A stretch of DNA of 64,000 nucleotides, from assembly GCF_900129375.1 (NCBI RefSeq), contig NZ_FQVN01000010.1, forward strand, positions 1-64,000, in the 5' to 3' direction. Of this stretch, positions 55,401 through 64,000 are shown piece after piece; position 1 is the first letter of the stretch; each line of letters starts with the position of its first letter. The notes below the pieces were generated by a model. It was not told the origin of the DNA and made no database searches. It saw nothing but the letters and a program-made list of their open reading frames with translations. The DNA comes from Streptoalloteichus hindustanus. GTDB taxonomy: Bacteria > Actinomycetota > Actinomycetes > Mycobacteriales > Pseudonocardiaceae. Both the position numbers and the translations under genes were made by a program.

Positions 55401-55868
55401 CGAGGGGTCCCGGAATCCGGCCGAGACGAGCAGCACCGCGTTGTCGGGGCCGTACGCGACCTCGCTCACCAGCCCGTACGGCAGTCGCCGGGCGGGACCG
55501 CCGTCCACCGGGACGGCGTGCGCCCAGGTGCGTCGGGTCGAGGCCTGGCCGGTGGCGCTGATGGCGAGCACCGCGCCGTCGGGAGTCCAGCCGCGCACGC
55601 TGGTCCGCGGGTCGCCCCAGTGCGTCAGCCGTTGGCTTGGCCCGCCGTCCACGGCCGCCACGTGCACCTCGGGTGCGCCGTCACGGTGGCTCGTCCAGGC
55701 CAGTCGGTCGCCGTCGGGCGAGAACCGGGGGTGGTTGACGGGCACGCGGTCGGCGGAGACCCGCCACGCCCGGCCGCCGTCCAGCGGCGCCAACCACACG
55801 TCGTCCTCGGCGACGAACGTCACGAGCCCACCATGCAGATGTGGGAAGCGGAGGTAACCGGTCACCAT
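52425..55868 (-). CDS. Tricorn-like S41-family peptidase
   Basis: About 1147 residues from the ATG at 55868. Two N-terminal beta-propeller regions (WLAPLDGGRAWRVSADRVPV, VSSPDGRTLAVATHDGRLLLLDV), a PDZ domain (about 860-960: GVGVRAGDVLVAVDGRPVDP) and a C-terminal S41 catalytic core with the nucleophile in EFSGSDGDIVNAAIKALG and a C-terminal GWGVENHGVDPDVEV. Tricorn trims peptides after the proteasome in the cytosol; there is no signal peptide. A strikingly charged Lys/Glu/Gly insertion (ENEEKGEEKDKGKGGEEG) separates the propellers. Length is close to the family value of about 1070. Confidence 0.93.
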   Translation of the reverse strand: MVTGYLRFPHLHGGLVTFVAEDDVWLAPLDGGRAWRVSADRVPVNHPRFSPDGDRLAWTSHRDGAPEVHVAAVDGGPSQRLTHWGDPRTSVRGWTPDGAVLAISATGQASTRRTWAHAVPVDGGPARRLPYGLVSEVAYGPDNAVLLVSAGFRDPSHWKRYRGGTIGKLWLGRADGDDVPEFHRILSDVDGQLHSAGWVGDRVVFLSDHEGVSNLYSCLPDGSDLRKHSHHTEFYARHATTDGTRVVYHCSGQLWLLEDLSAEPRPLEVRLGGPRTARQPYPVRASSELGEFQPDRTGRASAVEVRGTVHWLTHRDGPAVALTVEPGVRARLPVVLGDSGRVAWVTDANGEDAIEIAPVGDRESAAARGRAASSTQDEGSGESRDRGENEEKGEEKDKGKGGEEGADKRKGKDRSSDAAERPERSSTAAFGEAAGPSRDALQPRRLATGQLGRVLELVSSPDGRTLAVATHDGRLLLLDVETAELRQVLASEDGEVQDLVFSPDSAWLAWSHPGPPPLRQIRVLRLADLSIVDVTSLRFLDYEPVFTLDGKHLVFLSVRTFDPVYDAHVFDLSFTAGCRPHLVPLGARTPSPFDPRLGGRPAGDADDDAGEREGKNGARNGEPEPVVVDVEGIAERVVPFPVPASNYSSLRAGKGGVLWLREPLSGTLGHDIAGSDAEQPRPVLERFDLRELRCEELVDGVDAFDVSGDGARLVLRDRGALRVQPSDRKAERDSGADGVIDVDLSRIRVQIDPGAEWRQSYHEAGRLMRDHFWRADMGGVDWDAALGRHAAALDRLGSHDDLVDLLWEAQGELATSHAYVVPPSHGVESGRRQGLLGADLERAGDGTWRVARVLPGESSDPDARSPLAAPGVGVRAGDVLVAVDGRPVDPTRGPGPLLAGTAGKPVELVVRPADGGATRRVVVRPLDSEEQLRYHDWVAGRRRHVHELSEGRVGYLHVPDMVASGWAQLHRDLRLELRREALVVDVRENRGGHTSQLVVEKLARRVVGWDYGRGYRPVSYPMEAPRGPVVAVANEFSGSDGDIVNAAIKALGIGPVVGVRTWGGVIGIDSRYHLVDGTLVTQPRYATWLSGPGWGVENHGVDPDVEVVMTPQDWATGRDPQLDTAVRLALETLAERPAATPPPLPRD

Positions 55869-55983
55869 GGCGACGTTACCCCCCGTGATCGCGAGCGGAA
55901 CGGGCATTCGCCCACCCCGCCTACCGCCGTCCGGCGTCGCCCCACTCGCTCCGGGCCCGCCGCGCCGCGAAATCCCGCCTCCC

Positions 55984-56036
55984 CCGGGACAGCCCCCACC
56001 CGCCCTGGGGGGCGAGCCCCGCTCCAGCCTATCCAG
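55984..56036. repeat. 53-nt intergenic element, copy 4 of 4
   Basis: The most diverged copy (about five differences, at the ends and one C for T), with the hairpin intact. Lies in the 419-bp gap 55869-56287 between co-directional tricorn and mazG genes, which contains no gene. Confidence 0.85.
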
Positions 56037-56071
56037 CGAGAACCCCGCGAGAAACCACAAACACCGCCCCC

Positions 56072-56131
56072 TGTGGACAACTCGGAAAAGTTGTCACTCA
56101 CACGAGGGAACAGGCCCTTGCCTGTGGATAA
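56072..56131. promoter_or_regulatory. DnaA-box-like sites next to repeat copy 4
   Basis: CTGTGGACAA at 56072-56081 and CTGTGGATAA at 56122-56131; the latter is the complement of TTATCCACAG, the classical E. coli DnaA box. Starts are 50 bp apart here, instead of 19-20. Confidence 0.55.
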
Positions 56132-56287
56132 CTCAAGCATTGCGTTTGACAAGTAATTCCTTCGCCGTCCGCCAAACAACACCAGCCCGCACAACAGTCA
56201 CGTCCGCCCGCACTGCCTTACGCGACAACGGAAAACCCGGGACGCCCGCCCGATCCCCGCGCCAGGCAATGGAAGACCGCGGCCGGT

Positions 56288-57316
56288 TCAGGACCGCGCG
56301 CCGACCGCCCAGAACCGACGCCAGCCGGCGGGCCCCATGGTCGCCGGGTCCACCCCCGCCGCGCGCGCCACGCGCTCGGTGTCCCGCACCCGCTCGGCGA
56401 ACCCGCGCGCCACCGCTCGCAGCTCGCCCTCCGGGTCCTCGCCCGCGAGCTTGGCCAGCGCCGCGACGACGAACAACAGCTCGCCCGCCGACTCCCCCTC
56501 CGGCAGCAGGTCCGCAGGGAACCCGGCCCGCGCGGTCCGCTGCGCGAGCTTGGCCGCCAACGCGACCGCCGGCTGCCCGGTGGCCACACCGTCCAACGCG
56601 GACTCCCGCCGCTTCTCCGCCTGCTTCAGCTCCTCCCAGCGGTGCTGCTGGCTGGTCGCGTCGTGCACGTGCGGGTCGCCGTCGGCGAAGACGTGCGGGT
56701 GCCGGCCGACCAGTTTGGCCACCAGGTCCCGCGCCACCTCGTCCACGGAGAAGGGGTCCGCCGGGTCCTCGGCCGCGATCCGCGCGTGGAACAGCACCTG
56801 GAGGAGGACGTCGCCCAGCTCCTCCCGCAGCGCGGCCCGGTCGCCGTCCTCGATGGCCTCCAGCAGTTCGTAGGTCTCCTCGATGAGGTACTGCCGCAAC
56901 GAGTCGTGCGTCTGCTCGGCGTCCCACGGGCACCCGCCCGGCGACCGCAGCCGGTCCATCACGGCCACGGCGTCCAACAGCGCGGCGCCGCCCGGCTCCG
57001 GCGTGCCGAGCACCGGCGCGCCCGCGGCGTGGAGCGCGGCCGCCGCCGGCTCGCCCGCGTCCGCGGCGACCAGCACGACCGCGCGCTCGCCGGCCTCCAG
57101 TACCAAAGCAGAGGGCGAGGGCGCCGGGTGCGCGCCCATCGCGGCCCGCAGCGCGTCGTCCAGGTCCGCTGCCGCGTACACCGCCTCGGCGGTGCGGAGC
57201 AGCGGCAACGCGGCGGCCGGCAGCACAGCGCCCAAGCGGTCGCTGAGCAGCACGACGGCGCAACCGGCGACCGGAACGGGCCGCGGCGTGGGGTCCTGCA
57301 TGTCGGGGTCGCTCAC
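56288..57316 (-). CDS. mazG: MazG-family nucleoside triphosphate pyrophosphohydrolase
   Basis: 342 residues. A non-conserved N-terminal third, then the MazG domain: RSPGGCPWDAEQTHDSLRQYLIEETYELLEAIEDGD, LREELGDVLLQVLFHARIA with metal-binding E-x-x-E and E-x-x-D motifs, and HPHVFADG. House-cleans aberrant NTPs. GTG start at 57316; TAAGAC upstream suggests a leaderless transcript. Position near mfd matches Rv1021. Confidence 0.92.
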   Translation of the reverse strand: MSDPDMQDPTPRPVPVAGCAVVLLSDRLGAVLPAAALPLLRTAEAVYAAADLDDALRAAMGAHPAPSPSALVLEAGERAVVLVAADAGEPAAAALHAAGAPVLGTPEPGGAALLDAVAVMDRLRSPGGCPWDAEQTHDSLRQYLIEETYELLEAIEDGDRAALREELGDVLLQVLFHARIAAEDPADPFSVDEVARDLVAKLVGRHPHVFADGDPHVHDATSQQHRWEELKQAEKRRESALDGVATGQPAVALAAKLAQRTARAGFPADLLPEGESAGELLFVVAALAKLAGEDPEGELRAVARGFAERVRDTERVARAAGVDPATMGPAGWRRFWAVGARS

Positions 57317-57388
57317 CCTTCCAGTCTTACCGCCCGGCCGGGCGCCGGCTCAGTGGGCCAGTTCCGCGGGCCGACTCAGCAGGCGGGC

Positions 57389-58330
57389 TCAGGGGGTGGG
57401 CTCGCGGGGCGGGAACCGGAAGCCACCGGTCTCCTCCGCGCTGGCCACCGCGGCCAGGCTCATCGAGTCCCACACGCCGTAGCGCGGGTTCACCCGCACA
57501 CCCAGCTCCTCGGACAGCGGCGCGAGCATGCGCAGGCCGATCGCCTCCAGCTGCCGGGGGTCGAGCTGCTTGGCGTCGACGCCCGTCGCGGTCCCGCTGT
57601 CCGCGAGCGTCCGCTCCCGCACCACGGCGACGAGCCACTGCCCGTCCCGGTCGCTGACCGGGAACGCGAGCACGCTGCCCTTCTCCGCGCTGAACAACGG
57701 CGTCGAGGCGAGCTGGAGGTTGTCCGACGCGCGCAGCCGCTCGTTGAGCCCGGCCGGGACCCCGCTGGCCCGGTCCCTGGTGATGATCTCCCGCGCCCTG
57801 GCCGGCTCGTTCGCCAGCTGCCGCGCCTTCTCCTCGGCGGCCTTGCGCGAGCTGGCCTGCGTGTAGTCCACCGTGATGCTCAGCCGGTCCAGGTACTTCT
57901 TGCCCAGCTCCACGAGCAGGAGCTGGTCGGCGGCCCGCTCGCGGAAGGTGTGCTCGTCGTAGACCGTGCCCCGGGAGGCGGCCTCGGCCCCGCCCTGCTT
58001 GTCGATCAGCTCGGTGACCTGGTCCTCCCGGTAGGACAGCCCCTCGCGGCCGGCGGCCCTGCCGATCAGGTCGTGCCGCACCGACAGCGTCACGATGTTG
58101 CGGGCCACCACGTCGAGGGTGCCCTGCCGCCGCAGGTCCGACTTGATGTCCGGGTCCTTGTGGAACACCGAGTCCAACCGCTGCCGCACGTGGTCCAGCG
58201 GGATGGTGGAGTCGCCGATGACGGCGGCCGCGCCGACCTGGCTGGGGCCGGAGCCGCAGCCGACCAGCAACGCGCCGGCGGCGACGACGAGGGCGAGCAG
58301 GCGGGCGGGACGGCGGATGGCGGTCGTCAC
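57389..58330 (-). CDS. SurA N-terminal-domain lipoprotein
   Basis: 313 residues. Lipobox ALLVGC (Cys about residue 25), then a SurA-like chaperone segment (VIGDSTIPLDHVRQRLDSVF, later RERAADQLLLVELGKKYLDRLSITV). A degenerate C-terminal region occupies the place of the PPIase domain. Probably a membrane-anchored folding factor for secreted proteins. GTG start. Lies between mfd and mazG, co-directional. Confidence 0.85.
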   Translation of the reverse strand: MTTAIRRPARLLALVVAAGALLVGCGSGPSQVGAAAVIGDSTIPLDHVRQRLDSVFHKDPDIKSDLRRQGTLDVVARNIVTLSVRHDLIGRAAGREGLSYREDQVTELIDKQGGAEAASRGTVYDEHTFRERAADQLLLVELGKKYLDRLSITVDYTQASSRKAAEEKARQLANEPARAREIITRDRASGVPAGLNERLRASDNLQLASTPLFSAEKGSVLAFPVSDRDGQWLVAVVRERTLADSGTATGVDAKQLDPRQLEAIGLRMLAPLSEELGVRVNPRYGVWDSMSLAAVASAEETGGFRFPPREPTP

Positions 58331-58488
58331 AGTCGCCTACCTTCTCATGACCGCGACGCTGAGTCAGCAGGTGCTCACCGAGAACCTTCACCCTTCTCCC
58401 GGGTGGCGCGCTCCCCCGTCGGGATGGCGGCGGCACCGCTCGTCGGCCCCGGCCATGGGCCAGGGCCGACGTGCGGGAGCGGCGTGCC

Positions 58489-62100
<3,612 letters not shown>

Positions 62101-62452
62101 GGGACTCCCCCTGGGGTGGACGCTGCGTGGTGGGACGCGACTCGGGAAAGCGGGCACACCCCTGCCCGGGACAAGCCACCGGTCAGGGGTCTCAACCCCC
62201 ACCCTACGACCCTCCCCCAACACCACTCCGGCGAGCAGACCTTCGAGCGCCCGACACCCACCGGCAACCATCGCCCTCACGTCGCCAGCGCCAAGTGCAA
62301 TGCCGGTTCGCTGGAAAACCACCCCCAGGCATTCATGCGACACGCCAACAAATATAGGCAGCCCGCAAACCACTGAATGGCAACAGGAGAACGAGCCCGA
62401 AGCTCTTGGAAACAGACGGCCTGGTCGCCCCCACGTTAACTGACGCTTCCGC
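62101..62452. other. 352-bp gap upstream of mfd
   Basis: No gene recognised. Contains the mfd promoter. GC drops markedly from about 62,270, marking the border of the lower-GC island that follows. Confidence 0.5.
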
Positions 62453-63028
62453 TCAACGATAACTCGCCAGCCAGCGCTTTATCGCGGAGCGGATGCTTTC
62501 ATCGACAAGCGGCGACCCTGCCATCCATTCTCCATGCCGCACAAGGGTTTGAGCATGATGAGGTTCACGCACGACGCTGAAATCGATGGAAACTTCCCCG
62601 ACATCACATCTCAAAATGACACCGCCATCCAGAGACAGCATGACGAAGGCGGGTCGACAGAAGCAGGCTCCCAAAACGCCAGTCGACGCCCCCTCGCCGA
62701 CAATGTCCCACTCGTCCAGCAACTCGACTCACACCCACCACCACTGGGGCGATCCGCCACCTGAACAGCGGACTGCCACCAGAAAACGAGGGTCAACCGC
62801 ACTGAACAATCCGAACCGCAGCGCTAGGCCATACCATTCAGAGTTCGCCTTTTCCCACAGACGCGGATCATCCAGCTCGACCACTCCCCCAAATGCCCCA
62901 TCCTCCGCGGGGCAACTATTGGCAAACGTCGCCAGATTCGGAGGAATAAGCGGTTCAGTCGCGTCAACCGATCCCAGCAGACGCAACCCAGCCTTGGCTA
63001 GCGAAGTCGAGAGAGCGATGTCATCCAC
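62453..63028 (-). pseudogene. Orphan small gene split by an in-frame TGA
   Basis: A 99-codon segment from the GTG at 63028 (GAGGG upstream) ends at TGA (62729-62731) in ...GSPQWWWV. The same frame then continues open for 91 codons to 62453 (VELLDEWDIVGEGASTGV to IKRWLASYR). Both halves have normal protein composition without shadow-frame bias, so it reads as one protein of about 190 residues interrupted by a stop. Alternatives: two genes, the second from the TTG at 62722; a TGG-to-TGA mutation; or a sequence error. Immunity-protein-like by its place behind a toxin domain, but no family recognised. Confidence 0.55.
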
Positions 63029-63156
63029 AGTAAGCCCTCAAACTACAACAGGCAGGAGCTGCCAAAGGAGGGCTGCCCCCTACCCTCAGCAGCCCCTACG
63101 AGCTGTCACGATCCGTCGCGAACAACCATGGTCGGACCGTGAACAGAACGCACCTC

Positions 63157-63504
63157 TCAGCCACTCTCCTTGTCCGCAAGCAAGGCACGGAGGCGTCTCA
63201 CTTCTCCCACTAGACGCGGAACAGCCTCTCGCGCCATCGCGATGAAGGCCGCATTCTCATCCCAACGCTCATCACCAGAGTCTACATATCGAGGATGTTG
63301 CACCAGTGTTGCGGCGATTATTTCACGGTGGTCGAAGTCCGGCCACCTCTCCGATCGACCAGTGTCAGGAACAGTGCTCACAGCCACAAGATTCATTGCA
63401 TAGTCATCGTCCAAGGACCTAACGAACCAGGGTCCGGGCGTGGCGGCAGAGCACAGCTCCTCGATCTCTTCGATCTCACTTTCGCGCATGTATACCACTT
63501 TCAT
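63157..63504 (-). CDS. Small orphan protein (ATPGPW type)
   Basis: About 115 residues from the ATG at 63504 (an in-frame ATG at 63489 is equally possible). An acidic N-terminus (ESEIEEIEELCSAATPGPWFV) and a C-terminal helix (NAAFIAMAREAVPRLVGEVRRLRALLAD). ATPGPW followed by a D/N-x-x-FIA-x-AR-x-x-VP motif is common in phage-encoded small proteins of unknown role. 74 bp after the toxin-domain gene on the same strand, so it might also be its immunity partner. Confidence 0.65.
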   Translation of the reverse strand: MKVVYMRESEIEEIEELCSAATPGPWFVRSLDDDYAMNLVAVSTVPDTGRSERWPDFDHREIIAATLVQHPRYVDSGDERWDENAAFIAMAREAVPRLVGEVRRLRALLADKESG

Positions 63505-63578
63505 GGGCGTATTTGGCGGCCGAACAGTCGAGGGGTGGCCCGCAATCAAACAAGCGGGCCACCCCAAGTCATCGCCAG

Positions 63579-64000
63579 CTAATATCGTTCACTCGAGTAT
63601 CCAAGTCTCTCGATATTCTTATAAAACCTCTTGTCGTTTGTGATCACGGACAGCCCGTCCTGTATTGCCGAATGCAAGACCGCGGCATCATCGTCGGCAA
63701 TCATGGGCCTAAACGACTTAGCCTTCCACATGCTCCTGAGGCGAGCCTGAAGGGAAGCAACACCTTCGCTGGTGGCAGCTGGCCCCATGCGACCTCCTCG
63801 CGCCGACAGCCAGCCATCGATGTCGTCCGCCGAGTGGCCGCCTTCGAGCAGTTCACGGTGGGCGGTGGGCGAAAGGACAGGGGAGCGTCCCGCCAATGCG
63901 GCATCGACTTCAGTGGTCTTCGCGCCCGACAGCGCGTCCGTCACGGCATTCGTATCGACTGCCACCTCGCCGCACTTGTGGGCCCGGGTGGGGTTGGAAT
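63579..64000 (-). CDS. PIN-like toxin domain, 3' part of a gene running off the window
   Basis: The frame is open to the window edge. The last 128 codons encode EVAVDTNAVTDALSG (PIN first Asp), VLSPTAHRELLEGG, ARGGRMGP, and IADDDAAVLHSAIQDGLSVITNDKRFYKNI (later PIN acidic residues). PIN domains are metal-dependent RNases. A start at the GTG 63965 is possible, but the upstream frame (SNPTRAHKCGE) continues and resembles the junction between an RHS/polymorphic-toxin carrier and its C-terminal toxin. That origin is inference; sequence beyond 64,000 would decide. Confidence 0.65.
   Translation of the reverse strand, partial: SNPTRAHKCGEVAVDTNAVTDALSGAKTTEVDAALAGRSPVLSPTAHRELLEGGHSADDIDGWLSARGGRMGPAATSEGVASLQARLRSMWKAKSFRPMIADDDAAVLHSAIQDGLSVITNDKRFYKNIERLGYSSERY

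Noticed and set aside
52425-56156. Long plus-strand frame of 1265 codons antisense to the tricorn-like gene
   Set aside because: His/Arg/Val/Gly-rich shadow of a high-GC gene; the minus strand carries the conserved peptidase motifs.
62101-62373. Upstream extension of the mfd frame to 62373
   Set aside because: Family homology begins at [11 protein letters not shown], with a good ribosome-binding site before the GTG at 62100.

Overview
This 64-kb window is chromosomal DNA from a high-GC actinomycete, most likely a member of the Pseudonocardiaceae (Saccharothrix/Actinosynnema/Lentzea-like). The evidence is the extreme GC bias at third codon positions, a mycothiol gene (mca), and two gene blocks whose order matches Mycobacterium tuberculosis. 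The family-level placement is inference. Frequent long perfect hairpins act as terminators between genes, and GTG starts and ATGA/GTGA overlaps are common.

Layout. 1-20,305 is a conserved core block resembling Rv1074c-Rv1084: a thioredoxin-domain protein (Rv1084-like), a small membrane protein (Rv1083-like), mca, a DUF4307 protein, greA, metB, an RDD protein (Pra-like), cbs, an SGNH hydrolase and fadA. It is interspersed with a kinase-phosphatase, an Lrp regulator, hpd, ilvA, a flavin reductase and a Bax-inhibitor protein. 20,717-22,958 is a sortase and its presumed surface substrate. 23,342-28,461 is a complete PQQ module: a PQQ-type sugar dehydrogenase divergent from pqqA-C-D-E-B, with a strong hairpin between pqqA and pqqC. 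28,692-32,977 holds a lipoprotein, an AT-richer gene-free stretch and a two-gene glycosyltransferase operon. 33,554-36,309 holds a tRNA with an unusual anticodon/structure combination and a tight three-gene operon: a 40-residue peptide, a graspetide-type ATP-grasp ligase and a SagB-type flavin dehydrogenase. This operon is the best candidate for an undescribed peptide-natural-product (RiPP) system. 36,558-43,284 contains ndh, a family-5 uracil-DNA glycosylase, an S10 peptidase, and a lipoprotein flanked by two paralogous membrane proteins. 43,581-62,100 is a second conserved block resembling Rv1020-Rv1026: ppx, a lytic transglycosylase, DUF501, ftsB-like, eno, mazG and mfd, with inserted LysR/EamA, TPR, a second lytic transglycosylase, a tricorn-like peptidase and a SurA-like lipoprotein. 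62,453-64,000 is a lower-GC island with the C-terminal PIN-like toxin domain of a protein running off the window, followed by small orphan genes, one split by an in-frame TGA.

Non-coding structure is unusually rich. A 53-nt element occurs four times between genes, always in the same orientation and always next to clustered CTGTGGACAA boxes (reverse complement of the actinomycete DnaA box). Read on the minus strand, it starts with the same TAGGCT hexamer that precedes metB, cbs and eno, so it could be a promoter plus a short structured RNA. A second 67-69-nt element occurs twice. Two perfectly interleaved 8-bp inverted repeats sit upstream of ndh, and three abutting 17-bp repeats lie between the lysR and eamA genes. 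All coordinates and motifs come from direct reading of the sequence. Family assignments rest on motif recognition without database searches.
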